The position numbers and the translations under genes were made by a program. Positions 1-7,857 of a stretch of 64,000 nucleotides of DNA are shown one piece after another (position 1 is the first letter of the stretch; each line of letters begins with the position of its first letter). This stretch comes from Acidobacteriota bacterium. GTDB lineage: Bacteria; Acidobacteriota; Thermoanaerobaculia; UBA5066. The stretch covers positions 186,001-250,000 of the forward strand of contig JADJVE010000019.1 in NCBI GenBank assembly GCA_016716715.1, in the 5' to 3' direction. The notes below the pieces were generated by a model, which did no database searches, was not told the DNA's origin, and worked only from the letters and a program-made list of their open reading frames with translations.

Positions 1-332
1 TCGGAGCCGCTGCCGAGCGCGGCGGTCGCGCGGCTCCACGGGCCGCGCGCGATCGTCTCGAGCGCGGCGGGGCGGTGGGGGAGGCCCTCTTCTTCGAGGA
101 CGAAGATCGGCGGCGGCGAGGCAGAGTCGGGCAGCTTCGCAAGGAGCGCGGCCGCGTCCGCGACGGTGCCGGGCGGGACGACGAGGACGACCTCGGGCTG
201 CGACGCCGCCGCGAGGGACACCGCTTCCTCGACGGTGCTCGCGACGAGCACGTCGCTGCCCGCTCGCTCGAGCGGGGCGCGCACGGATTCCGGGACTCCG
301 CCTCCCGGACGGAACAGGAGGAAGGGCCGCAT
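1..332 (-). CDS. Receiver-like protein, N-terminal part, cut by window edge
   Basis: An open frame runs from an ATG at 332-330 off the left edge, giving 110 visible codons starting MRPFLLFRPGG. The pattern of short hydrophobic strands and alanine-rich helices (PEVVLVVPPGTVADAAALLAKLP, then PPIFVLEEE) resembles a CheY-like receiver fold. The place where a phosphoacceptor Asp would follow the third strand holds Val-Pro, so it would be a pseudo-receiver. It is divergent from gatC with a 66-bp gap. The function cannot be told from this fragment, and a non-receiver Rossmann-like domain is equally possible. Confidence 0.5.
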   Translation of the reverse strand, partial: MRPFLLFRPGGGVPESVRAPLERAGSDVLVASTVEEAVSLAAASQPEVVLVVPPGTVADAAALLAKLPDSASPPPIFVLEEEGLPHRPAALETIARGPWSRATAALGSGS

Positions 333-383
333 GGATCGTCTCGACTGCACGGTACGGGCGGGCGCCGCGCGCGTCAAGACGGC

Positions 384-392
384 TGCTAGAAT
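384..392 (+). promoter_or_regulatory. Extended -10 promoter box for gatCA, leaderless type
   Basis: TGCTAGAAT is an extended -10 element whose last base is 6 bp before the GTG of gatC, so transcription would begin at or next to the start codon. No Shine-Dalgarno sequence precedes gatC and no clear -35 box is seen. The same TGCTANNNT pattern occurs before 7858, 14099 and 16725. Confidence 0.5.
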
Positions 393-398
393 TTCACG

Positions 399-689
399 GT
401 GAAGATCGACGCGGCGCTCGTGTCGCGCGTGGCGTCCCTCGCCGCGCTCGAGTTGACCGACGCCGAGCGCGACGCCCTCGCGGGGCAGCTCACGCGCATC
501 GTCGAGCACTTCGAGGCCCTCCGCGCCGTTCCGGAGGAGCTTCTCGCGGCCGAGCCCCCGCTGCCGCCGTCTCCTCTCCGGGCCGACGAGGCCAGGGACG
601 GCTCGCCGGGCGCGCTCGTGGAGACGAACGCGCCCGAGTTCGCGCACGGTCACTTCGTCGTTCCGCGGGCCGTCTCGAGGGACTCGTGA
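399..689 (+). CDS. gatC: Asp/Glu-tRNA amidotransferase subunit C
   Basis: This 96-residue protein matches GatC in length and layout: an N-terminal helical segment (VSRVASLAALELTDAERDAL), a central LTRIVEHFEAL helix and a C-terminal proline-rich tail ending VVPRAV. GatC wraps around and stabilises GatA in the GatCAB complex, which converts Glu-tRNA(Gln) or Asp-tRNA(Asn) to the amidated form. The start is GTG at 399, just after an extended -10 box. The stop overlaps the gatA start by 4 bp (GTGA), indicating coupled translation. gatB is not in the window. A tRNA-Gln gene lies at 38933. Confidence 0.9.
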   Translation: MKIDAALVSRVASLAALELTDAERDALAGQLTRIVEHFEALRAVPEELLAAEPPLPPSPLRADEARDGSPGALVETNAPEFAHGHFVVPRAVSRDS

Positions 690-2170
690 GGGAGGACGCC
701 GCCGGGCTCCTGGACGGCCCGTTCTCCGCGCTCGCGGAGGCCGTGTCGTCGGGACGCGTGGCGGCGCGGGACGTCGCCGAGGCGTCCCTCGCGCGCGCCG
801 CGAAGGCGCGCGACCTCTACGGCGCGTTCCTCTCGATCGACGAAGCCGCGACCTTGCGCCAGGCCGAAGCCGTGGACCGGCGGGTCGCAGCCGGCGAGCG
901 CCTCGCGCTCGCGGGCGTGCCGCTCGCGGTCAAGGACAACATCAACGTCGCCGGCCGCGCATCGACGGCGGGCTCGCGCTTCCTCGCGGGATTCGTCGCG
1001 CCGGACGACGCGACCTGCGTGGCGCGACTCGTCGCCGCAGGCGCGGTCGTCGTCGGCAAGACGAACTGCGACGAGTTCGGGATGGGCTCGTCGAACGAGA
1101 ACTCCGCATACGGCCCGGTGCGCAACCCGTGGGACCCGTCGCGCGTGCCGGGAGGGTCGTCCGGAGGCTCGGCGGCTGCGGTCGCGGCGCGCGCGGTGCC
1201 CCTCGCGATCGGAACCGACACGGGCGGCTCCGTCCGCCAGCCGGCCGCGCTCTGCGGACTCGTGGGCTGGAAGCCGACCTACGGGCGCGTCTCGCGTTAC
1301 GGCCTGATCGCGTTCGCGTCGTCGTTCGACCAGGCGGGCGCGCTCGCCCGGAACGTCCGAGACGCCGCGCGCGCGTTCACGGTCATGGCGGGTGTGGACC
1401 CGAAAGACGCGACGTCGCTCGCGACGCCGGTTCCGGACGCCGAGACGGGCCTCGAGTCGGGCGTGAAAGGCCGCAGGATCGGGCTCCTCGCCGAGGCGGA
1501 ATCCGCGGAGGGGGGCCTGCACCCGGCGGTCGCGGAGACGTTCGCACGCACGGCCGAGGCGCTGCGCGCGGCCGGCGCTGCCGTCACCCGCGTTTCGGTG
1601 CCGCGCGCGGCGTTCGCCGTGCCCGTGTACTACCTCACGGCCACCGCCGAAGCGTCCTCGAACCTCGCGCGCTTCGACGGGGCCCGCTTCGGCGTCCGCG
1701 CGGGCGACGAGTCGCTCGCCGTGATGTACCGCGGCTCGCGCTCGGCGGGCTTCGGGCCCGAGGTGAAGCGGCGCATCCTGCTCGGGACGTTCGCGCTCTC
1801 CTCCGGCTACCACGACGCCTACTACGGCCGCGCCCAGAAGGTGCGCGCCCTTCTCTCGCGCGACTTCGCGGCGGCGTTCCGCGAGGTGGACGCGATCCTC
1901 TGCCCGACGTCGCCCGAGCCGGCGTTTCCGCTCGGCGCCAAGACCCAAGACCCGCTCGCGATGTACCTCGCGGACGTCTTCACGGTGCCGCCGAGTCTCG
2001 CGGGGCTCCCCGCGGTGTCCGTGCCGGCGGGCTTCTCGGCCGAGGGCCTGCCCGTCGGAATGCAGTTCGTCGGCCCCGCCGACGCCGAGCCTCTTCTCTT
2101 CGCGCTCTCGCGCGTCGTCGAGGCGGCGCTCGGGGCCGGAGACCGGCGTCCCCCGGGCGCGCTGAGTTGA
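686..2170 (+). CDS. gatA: Asp/Glu-tRNA amidotransferase subunit A
   Basis: The 494-residue protein is a full-length amidase-signature enzyme that releases ammonia from glutamine for tRNA-dependent amidation. The Ser-cisSer-Lys triad can be placed: Lys83 in AVKDNI, Ser158 in GGSSGGSAAA and nucleophile Ser182 in TDTGGSVRQPAALCG. The spacings (75 and 24 residues) equal those of characterised GatA. The start is a GTG inside the gatC stop, and the stop overlaps the TTG start of the following amidase gene. GatA rather than a generic amidase is supported by the gatC neighbour and by YGLIAFASSFDQAG, a segment typical of GatA. Confidence 0.95.
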   Translation: MREDAAGLLDGPFSALAEAVSSGRVAARDVAEASLARAAKARDLYGAFLSIDEAATLRQAEAVDRRVAAGERLALAGVPLAVKDNINVAGRASTAGSRFLAGFVAPDDATCVARLVAAGAVVVGKTNCDEFGMGSSNENSAYGPVRNPWDPSRVPGGSSGGSAAAVAARAVPLAIGTDTGGSVRQPAALCGLVGWKPTYGRVSRYGLIAFASSFDQAGALARNVRDAARAFTVMAGVDPKDATSLATPVPDAETGLESGVKGRRIGLLAEAESAEGGLHPAVAETFARTAEALRAAGAAVTRVSVPRAAFAVPVYYLTATAEASSNLARFDGARFGVRAGDESLAVMYRGSRSAGFGPEVKRRILLGTFALSSGYHDAYYGRAQKVRALLSRDFAAAFREVDAILCPTSPEPAFPLGAKTQDPLAMYLADVFTVPPSLAGLPAVSVPAGFSAEGLPVGMQFVGPADAEPLLFALSRVVEAALGAGDRRPPGALS

Positions 2171-3963
2171 GCGGCCGGCGGGCGTTCGCCGCCGCGGCCG
2201 CCGCCGCGCTCCTCCTGCAGGCCGTCCCGTCCCTATCCGCGGCTGCGCCGCGGCGCGTCGAGGTCTCGCGGGACTTCGCCGTCGAGCTCAAGGACGGGGC
2301 GATCACGGTCGAGGCGCGGCCGCTCGAGGGCGAGACGCCGATCCAGTTCGCGCGCCGCCTCGCGAAGGACGACGCGACCGCGCAACGCATTCTCGCGCTG
2401 CCCGGCGCGCTCGCGGGCCGCGGGGCGACGCTCTCGTGGGGCGCGCTCTCGCTCGAGAGCCGGCGCGCCGCCGTCCAGGCCCTTTTTCCCTCGGACGTCC
2501 GTGCGACGGCCGGCTGGCTCCACATCGCGGTCGAGGAGGAGAGCCTCGCGTCGCTCGCCGAGTGGTTCGCGGGTGACGCGGCGCGCGCGGCGGACCTCGC
2601 GAGGGAGAACGCGTTCGCCGGCGGCGTCGTGCCGCCCGGCGCGACCGTGAAAATCCCCGCGGAGTTTCTCGTCCCGCCGTTCCGCGACGCCGAGCCGATT
2701 CCGGAAACCGAGCCGCCGAACCTCGTCTTCGGCCAGGACGAAAAGGGCCGTTACGCCACGTACCGGCTCCGCAAGGGCGAAGCCCTCTACTCGGCCGTCG
2801 TCGTGCGTTTCACGGGCCGCCTCGACGCGGCGGACGTGAACGACCTCGCGGCGAAGCTCGCGGAGCGCTCCGGCATCGCGGACGTCCACGCGATTCCCGT
2901 CGGGTATCCCGTGAAGATCCCGGTCGAGTTTCTCTCCGACGAGTTCCTCCCGAAGGACGACCCCCGGTCCGTGGAACGGGCGCGCGAGAAGGCCGAGACC
3001 GCGCAGTTCTCGCGGCCCGGGGTCGCGCGCGGGCTCGCGGGCGTGCGCGTGATCCTCGACGCGGGCCACGGCGGGCGCGACACGGGCACGCTGCACGGCG
3101 GCGTCTGGGAGTCGACGTACGTCTACGACGTCGCCTGCCGCCTCCGGAAGCTCCTCGCCGAGCGCACGCGCGCCGACGTGGTCATGACGACGAAGGATGG
3201 CTCGATTGGCTGGACGGTGCCCAACCAGGACCGGCTGCGCCCGCGTCGCGAGCAGGTGCTCCTCACGCAGCCGCCGTACGGCCTCGCCGACCCCGCGGTC
3301 GGCGTGAACCTGCGCTGGTACCTCGCGAACAGCCTCCTCAAGCGGCCCGCGGCCGACGGGACGAAGGTCGCTCCGGAGAAGACCGTCTTCCTTTCGATCC
3401 ACGCCGACTCGCTCCACCCGTCCGTGCGCGGCGCGATGATCTACGTGCCCGGCGAGCGCTACCTGCGCGACCGGTACGGCAAGTCGGGGGCGGTGTACGC
3501 CGCGTACCGCGAGGTGAAGGAGGAGCCCGTCGTCTCCTTCAACAAGAAAGAGCGCGTCGCCTCCGAAGGCGCCTCGACGGCGCTCGCCGAGGGCCTCGTC
3601 ACTGCGCTGCGCGACGGTGGGCTGCCCGTGCACAGCTTCTCGCCTGTGCGCACGCACGTGATTCGCTCGGGGCGCGAGTGGGTGCCGGCGGTGCTGCGCT
3701 ACAACCGCGTCCCGAATCGCGCGCTCGTCGAGGTCGCGAACCTGGGCAACGAAGAGGACCGCGCGCTCATCGTGACGAAGGCGTTCCGCGAGCAGCTCGC
3801 CGAGTCGCTCGCGTCCGGCCTCGTCGCGTTCTTCGGCGGCCCGCCGCCCGAGGTCTACGGGCCGGTGCCGCGGCCGGTCACGATGCGGGCGGCGCCCGTG
3901 CCGACGCCGAGGCCGAAGCCCGCGCCGACGCCGAAGCCGAGGAAGAACGCCCGAAAGCGCTAG
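2167..3963 (+). CDS. Secreted N-acetylmuramoyl-L-alanine amidase (Amidase_3)
   Basis: A 598-residue zinc amidase that cleaves the MurNAc-L-Ala bond of peptidoglycan. The TTG start at 2167 overlaps the gatA stop (TTGA) and opens a signal peptide (RRAFAAAAAAALLLQ...SLSAAAP). The frame is open far upstream, but that part is a shadow of gatA. Two LysM-like regions (about residues 50-170 and 200-265, both ending in VKIP) precede the catalytic domain. Expected zinc ligands are His301 (AGHGG), Glu315 (VWES) and His412 (SIHAD), with catalytic Glu522 in LVEVANLGN. The C-terminus is a Pro/Lys/Arg-rich tail. It probably acts in septum splitting. The last two bases of its stop are shared with the convergent flavoprotein gene (CTAG). 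Confidence 0.88.
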   Translation: MSGRRAFAAAAAAALLLQAVPSLSAAAPRRVEVSRDFAVELKDGAITVEARPLEGETPIQFARRLAKDDATAQRILALPGALAGRGATLSWGALSLESRRAAVQALFPSDVRATAGWLHIAVEEESLASLAEWFAGDAARAADLARENAFAGGVVPPGATVKIPAEFLVPPFRDAEPIPETEPPNLVFGQDEKGRYATYRLRKGEALYSAVVVRFTGRLDAADVNDLAAKLAERSGIADVHAIPVGYPVKIPVEFLSDEFLPKDDPRSVERAREKAETAQFSRPGVARGLAGVRVILDAGHGGRDTGTLHGGVWESTYVYDVACRLRKLLAERTRADVVMTTKDGSIGWTVPNQDRLRPRREQVLLTQPPYGLADPAVGVNLRWYLANSLLKRPAADGTKVAPEKTVFLSIHADSLHPSVRGAMIYVPGERYLRDRYGKSGAVYAAYREVKEEPVVSFNKKERVASEGASTALAEGLVTALRDGGLPVHSFSPVRTHVIRSGREWVPAVLRYNRVPNRALVEVANLGNEEDRALIVTKAFREQLAESLASGLVAFFGGPPPEVYGPVPRPVTMRAAPVPTPRPKPAPTPKPRKNARKR

Positions 3964-5516
3964 CCGGCGAATCCCGACGCCGTGAGGAGACTCTCGACCT
4001 CGGCCGGTGTCGCGCCGAGTTTCGGCGCGGCCCGGCGGAGGTCGTCGGCCTCGACGGGGAACCAGTTGCGGCGGGACGTGTCGCCGAGGCCGGCGACGTC
4101 GAAGGGCGCGATCGTGCGCGCGACGTCTTCGATGAGGCGCGCGCGGGCGTCCGGATCGAGCGGCTGGCGGGCCGCGTCGCAGATTCGGCGGAGGGCGGGC
4201 CCGTAGGCGGGATTCCTCGTCAGCAGGAACGAATTCGCGAGGTGCACTTTCCCGAGGCGCCGCGCGGATTCCGAGAAGCTCGCCGCCGCGAAGTAGAGCT
4301 TCGTGAGCTCCACGAAGAGCGGGAAGTCGTCGAACGTCGCGTAGAGGGCGCCGACGAGGCGCGCGGCCGCATCGGCCTCGGCGAGCGTGGCCTCGCCGTA
4401 GTCCGCGACGCGTTCTCCGAAGCGCGGCGTGCCCCAGTCTCCTGCGAGCGCGAGGCCGAGACGCTGGATGCCCAGGAGCGCGAGCGGGAAACCCATCGAG
4501 AGGATCGGGTCGGCGAACGCGGCGGCCGACGGCAGCAGGGCCCACCCGTCGCCGGCGGCCCGCGCGCGCCGGAACCCGAGACGGGGCGCGTGGACGAACG
4601 GAAGCGCGGCTCGGGCCTCCACGAACTGGGAGCGGACGCTGGGAAAGCGCGCCAGCAGGCGCTGCCAGGCGGGCTCGCCCTCCTCGAGGCGCAGGTCGCG
4701 CGCGAGGTCGTCCTCGGCCGCGACGCCGGCGCTCGTGATCCCGTTCGAGAAGCGCAGCACCCAGATCCAGCCGCCGCGGAAGACGTGGTGGACCGCCGCG
4801 TCGTCGACGGGGTAGGGCGGAGCGGCGAACCCCGCGAAATCCCGCATCGCGTCCAGCCGCTTGACGTCCGTGAAGTGCGTGAACAGCCCCTGCGTCGCCG
4901 GCAGGCCAGCCGGCGGGGCGTCCCCGCAGCTCAGCGCCGCGGAGAGGGCCGTGTCGCGGCCCGAGGCGTCGACGAGGAAGCGCGCGCGAATCGAGAACGG
5001 CTCGCCGAGCCGGTCGCCCTCGAGCCGCCAGCCGTCTGCCTCGCGCGAGACGGCCGCGAGGCGCGACCGGTCGCGGTACGCCGCGCCCTCGGCCTCGGCC
5101 TCGCGCACGAGGAACTGGTCGAAGTCCGGCCGGTACCAGTGCGTGTCCGCGACGGCGTCGTTCGGGCTCGCGGCGACGAGGAGCTGGTCGCTCCGGTCGG
5201 GGGCGCCGCCGAAGCGCTGCCCCTCCTCGTGCAGGTAGAACGTGAAGCCTCGCTTGAGGCCGCAGCCGATCTCCGGGTAGGTGCGGCGCCAGGTCCCCCA
5301 CGTCGTGAGAGGCAGGAGGCGGGGCAGCTCGAAGCGTGCCGCGATCTCCTCGAGGAGGAGATTCGCGAGCGGGGAAGACGACTCGCCGATCGCGAAGCGC
5401 GGGTGAGCCCCTTTCTCGAGGAGCACCACCGACCGCCCCGCGCGTCGCGCGACGAGCGCGAAGAGCGAGCCGGCGAACCCCGACCCCACGACCGCGACGT
5501 CGAAGGCTTCGTTCAC
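3960..5516 (-). CDS. FAD-dependent halogenase-like oxidoreductase
   Basis: A 518-residue flavoprotein. It has an N-terminal FAD-binding Rossmann motif (VVGSGFAGS, Gly11/Gly13/Gly16) and the SGRD segment typical of the halogenase / geranylgeranyl-reductase superfamily. A WIW motif at residues 250-252 is close to the WxWxIP signature of FADH2-dependent tryptophan halogenases but reads WIWVLR. It may be a halogenase or a related monooxygenase; the substrate is unknown. I chose the GTG at 5516 because it overlaps the stop of the radical SAM gene by 4 bp (GTGA). The longer frame would add a poly-Ser stretch that is only the complement of a GA-rich repeat. It is the last gene of a three-gene operon. 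Confidence 0.75.
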   Translation of the reverse strand: MNEAFDVAVVGSGFAGSLFALVARRAGRSVVLLEKGAHPRFAIGESSSPLANLLLEEIAARFELPRLLPLTTWGTWRRTYPEIGCGLKRGFTFYLHEEGQRFGGAPDRSDQLLVAASPNDAVADTHWYRPDFDQFLVREAEAEGAAYRDRSRLAAVSREADGWRLEGDRLGEPFSIRARFLVDASGRDTALSAALSCGDAPPAGLPATQGLFTHFTDVKRLDAMRDFAGFAAPPYPVDDAAVHHVFRGGWIWVLRFSNGITSAGVAAEDDLARDLRLEEGEPAWQRLLARFPSVRSQFVEARAALPFVHAPRLGFRRARAAGDGWALLPSAAAFADPILSMGFPLALLGIQRLGLALAGDWGTPRFGERVADYGEATLAEADAAARLVGALYATFDDFPLFVELTKLYFAAASFSESARRLGKVHLANSFLLTRNPAYGPALRRICDAARQPLDPDARARLIEDVARTIAPFDVAGLGDTSRRNWFPVEADDLRRAAPKLGATPAEVESLLTASGFAG

Positions 5517-6478
5517 GAGCAAGTGGGACAAGAGGGGAGAGGAGAAAGAGGACGAGGACGAGGACGAGGAAGAGGAAGATTTCTTTGAAAGGTGTTCATG
5601 GCGCGAAGGCGCTCGATGCGGGCGGCTGCACAGCATGCAGGCGCCGGGAGCGCGTCCGCATTCCACAGGTCGGCGAGAACCATTCCCCGCGCGCCGGCCG
5701 CGCGGCCCTTTCCCTCTTCACCTTCTAAGAAATCTTCCAGCGCCATTTCGAGATCGCGAAGAGTCGGAGGCGTGAAATCGCCGGTTCGCTGAAGTTCTTC
5801 CAGCGTCCCGTTGCCCATCCGCGTCGGAATGAGCGAGACGATCTCCGCGCCCGCCCGGAACGAGACGTCGATACTCGCGCGCGTCGCCGCCCCCCACTCT
5901 TCCTTTCTAAGAAAAGGAACTCCAAGCAGGACGAAGCTGCGCACCGGGATGCCGTGCGAGACGAGACGGCGGGTGCACGTCTCGAATTCGCCGACTGTCA
6001 TCCGCTTGTTGAGCTTCTCGAGCGCCTGTTCGTTCGCCGTCTCGAGCCCGACAGCTACCTCGAGCTGGGGCCCCGCGAGGAGGTCGCGGAAGCGCAGGAC
6101 GTTGTCGCCGACGAGGTCCGGGTGGCACTCGACGACGACGCGCTCAAAGCCGCGGACGAGCTCCGCGATCGCGGCATGGTCCTCCACGGGGATCGCCGCG
6201 CGGTCGAAGAAGCTCCCCGCGTTGTAGAGCTTGATCCGGCGCGCCGCGGGAAGCCGTTCGAGCGCCCACCGGATCTGCTCGGGGACCGCGCCCTGCGGCG
6301 TCGGGCCGTCGAGCGTGTTCTTCCAGAGGTCGCACATCGTGCAGCGGTACGCGCACTCCTTGTTCGTCAGGAAGATCGTCGCAACCGGCACCGGCACCCC
6401 GGGGGCTGCGGGCTCCTCCTCCACGAAGAAGCCGTACGGACGGTGGGCGTCGACGGCGTTCTTCTTCGGCCGGCTCAC
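5513..6478 (-). CDS. Radical SAM enzyme of the AsnB-like/halogenase-like trio
   Basis: A 321-residue radical SAM protein with the [4Fe-4S] motif CAYRCTMC (Cys42, Cys46, Cys49), followed by motifs typical of the fold: KLYNAGSFFD, VVVECHPDLV and EVAVGLETANEQALEKLNK. This last run resembles the Elp3/MiaB-like and archaeosine-related radical SAM groups. GTG at 6478 overlaps the stop of the AsnB-like gene (GTGA). The final 27 residues, about from NTFQRNLPLPRP onward, are encoded by a copy of the dispersed element plus its pyrimidine tract and look like a late addition. Two more element copies lie inside the gene and encode EDFLEGEE and PFLRKEE. The substrate is unknown. Confidence 0.8.
   Translation of the reverse strand: MSRPKKNAVDAHRPYGFFVEEEPAAPGVPVPVATIFLTNKECAYRCTMCDLWKNTLDGPTPQGAVPEQIRWALERLPAARRIKLYNAGSFFDRAAIPVEDHAAIAELVRGFERVVVECHPDLVGDNVLRFRDLLAGPQLEVAVGLETANEQALEKLNKRMTVGEFETCTRRLVSHGIPVRSFVLLGVPFLRKEEWGAATRASIDVSFRAGAEIVSLIPTRMGNGTLEELQRTGDFTPPTLRDLEMALEDFLEGEEGKGRAAGARGMVLADLWNADALPAPACCAAARIERLRAMNTFQRNLPLPRPRPRPLSPLPSCPTCS
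5575..5594 (+). repeat. Dispersed element, forward copy 1
   Basis: A purine tract (5531-5579) is followed by GATTTCTTTGAAAGGTG. It lies at the 3' end of the radical SAM gene, on the strand opposite to its coding strand, and encodes its C-terminal tail. Confidence 0.7.
5714..5738 (-). repeat. Dispersed element, inverted copy 2
   Basis: On the minus strand it reads GATTTCTTAGAAGGTGAAG, the commonest form of the core. It is in frame in the radical SAM gene as DFLEGEE and is 120 bp from forward copy 1. Confidence 0.75.
5897..5914 (-). repeat. Dispersed element, inverted copy 3
   Basis: On the minus strand it reads TTTCTTAGAAAGGAAGAG. It is read in a different frame from copy 2 and encodes FLRKEE in the radical SAM protein. 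Confidence 0.6.
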
Positions 6479-7803
6479 GCGGCTCCCGCGAACGCCTCGA
6501 TCAGGGCGCGGCGGTAGCGGGCCTCGCCGTGCGGAAAACGCTGCGCGTGGACGGCCGCGCCGCCGGCGCCGTGCTGGAAGCGGCGCTTCGGGAATACGGG
6601 CATAGGCAGCCCCGTGACGGCCGCGACGCCTCGCGCGACGATCTCGCCCTTCAGCGCGTAGAGCTTCTCGACGCTGCCCCGCGTGAGGTCCGCGAACGGG
6701 ATCCCTTCCGCCACCGCGACGACGCGCGGGCGCGTGAACGGACTGAAGCCCGTGAAGCCGAAGAGCCGGAGAGGCGCGTACGTGCGCGCGTAGGAGCGGC
6801 TCTGCCCGCCCGTGTAGGTCTGCGAGTGCTTGAGCGACCCCACGCCCCAGCCTTCCTGGTACAGCATGAGGTTGTTCACGACGCTCCGGATCGTGAGCTC
6901 GGGGTTCTCCTCGATCGGGTAGTCCTTGAGGTTCTCGTCGCCGCCGTCGCCGTCGAGGAGGTGCGTCCATTCGGGGTAGCGCGCGCGGATTCCGGAGAGG
7001 AGCGCGATCGCCATCGTCGCGGACTCGACGTCGAGCGGCTTGTAGTCCTCGATGACGCGGACCGCTTCGAAGGGATCCAGCGAGGCGGCGTCGGCCTCGA
7101 CCGGCTCGAGGAAGAAGCCCATGTCGAGCGCGTCGAGAAACGCACGGGCCTGCGCGAGATCGGGCCCCTCGCCGAGCGTGAGCGTGAACGCCTTGAGGCG
7201 CGCCGGGCTCATGCCGAGCTTTCTGAGAACGTGATGGGTCACGAGGAAGACGGCGCCGCTGTCGATTCCGCCCGAGAAGCAGACTCCGAGCGGCGCGTTC
7301 GCGGGCACGCGCTCGATCCAGCCCGCGATCTCGTCCGCGAGCGCCGAGACGTAGAGGCGGCCGATCGCGTCGAGGTCGCCCGGCAGGGCGTTGCGCTCGG
7401 GCGTGAAGGTCCGCACGTAGGACGGCTCGGGATCCGGGCAGCCGACGAGGCGCACGGTCGCGAGGTGGTGGGCCGGGACCATCCGGGTGTAGCTCGGGTG
7501 GAACTGGTCCGCGTGGCCGTGCTCGCCGAGCCAGCGCTGGATGGCGTCGATCCGGTCCGCGACGACGAGGACGGGGCCCGCGGCCTCCTTGGCGAGGAAG
7601 TAGCGCAGCGGCCGGTCCATCGAGCGCGCGAGGCGAACGGCGATTCCGTCCACGCCGACGAGCGCATACGAGCCGTCGAGGGCGGCCACACCCTCGGCGT
7701 CCCCCCGGGCGACGCGCGCGCGGGCGTCCTCGAGGGACGTTCCGCGGAGGGACGTGAGCGTGGGATCGGTCAGATCGACGACCTTGGCGACGGGCTGGGA
7801 CAT
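6475..7803 (-). CDS. Asparagine-synthetase-like ATP-dependent amide ligase without glutaminase Cys
   Basis: A 442-residue protein of the AsnB superfamily. The N-terminal third keeps an Ntn-like outline (ALDGSYALVG, RSMDRPLRYFLA), but the mature N-terminus begins MSQP, so the Cys2 nucleophile needed to hydrolyse glutamine is absent. The synthetase domain has the PP-loop SGGIDS at residues 177-182 and the DGDGGDE motif at 284-290. ATP activation of a carboxylate is therefore likely, but the nitrogen donor would be ammonia or an amine on the substrate, as in beta-lactam synthetase and lasso-peptide cyclases. It heads an operon with the radical SAM and flavoprotein genes and is divergent from the ABC operon. 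It is not a housekeeping asparagine synthetase. Confidence 0.8.
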   Translation of the reverse strand: MSQPVAKVVDLTDPTLTSLRGTSLEDARARVARGDAEGVAALDGSYALVGVDGIAVRLARSMDRPLRYFLAKEAAGPVLVVADRIDAIQRWLGEHGHADQFHPSYTRMVPAHHLATVRLVGCPDPEPSYVRTFTPERNALPGDLDAIGRLYVSALADEIAGWIERVPANAPLGVCFSGGIDSGAVFLVTHHVLRKLGMSPARLKAFTLTLGEGPDLAQARAFLDALDMGFFLEPVEADAASLDPFEAVRVIEDYKPLDVESATMAIALLSGIRARYPEWTHLLDGDGGDENLKDYPIEENPELTIRSVVNNLMLYQEGWGVGSLKHSQTYTGGQSRSYARTYAPLRLFGFTGFSPFTRPRVVAVAEGIPFADLTRGSVEKLYALKGEIVARGVAAVTGLPMPVFPKRRFQHGAGGAAVHAQRFPHGEARYRRALIEAFAGAA

Positions 7804-7838
7804 CGAGCCTCCTCGGCGGCTGATCCTAAGCCCTCGGC

Positions 7839-7847
7839 TGCTATATT
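7839..7847 (+). promoter_or_regulatory. Extended -10 promoter box for the ABC operon
   Basis: TGCTATATT ends 10 bp before the ATG at 7858, in the 54-bp gap between divergent operons. No Shine-Dalgarno sequence follows, so the transcript would be nearly leaderless. Confidence 0.5.
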
Positions 7848-7857
7848 CCGGGGCGTT

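Noticed and set aside
2233..5301. A 1022-codon open frame on the minus strand, and many similar long antisense frames throughout
   Set aside because: They mirror real genes in this GC-rich sequence, have Arg-rich low-complexity translations and show no family motifs.
5517..5666. N-terminal extension of the flavoprotein with a run of serines
   Set aside because: It is the complement of the GA-rich element tract, and the GTGA overlap at 5513-5516 gives a better start.
6475..7803. Housekeeping asparagine synthetase B
   Set aside because: The essential N-terminal Cys is absent and the operon partners are a radical SAM enzyme and a flavoprotein.
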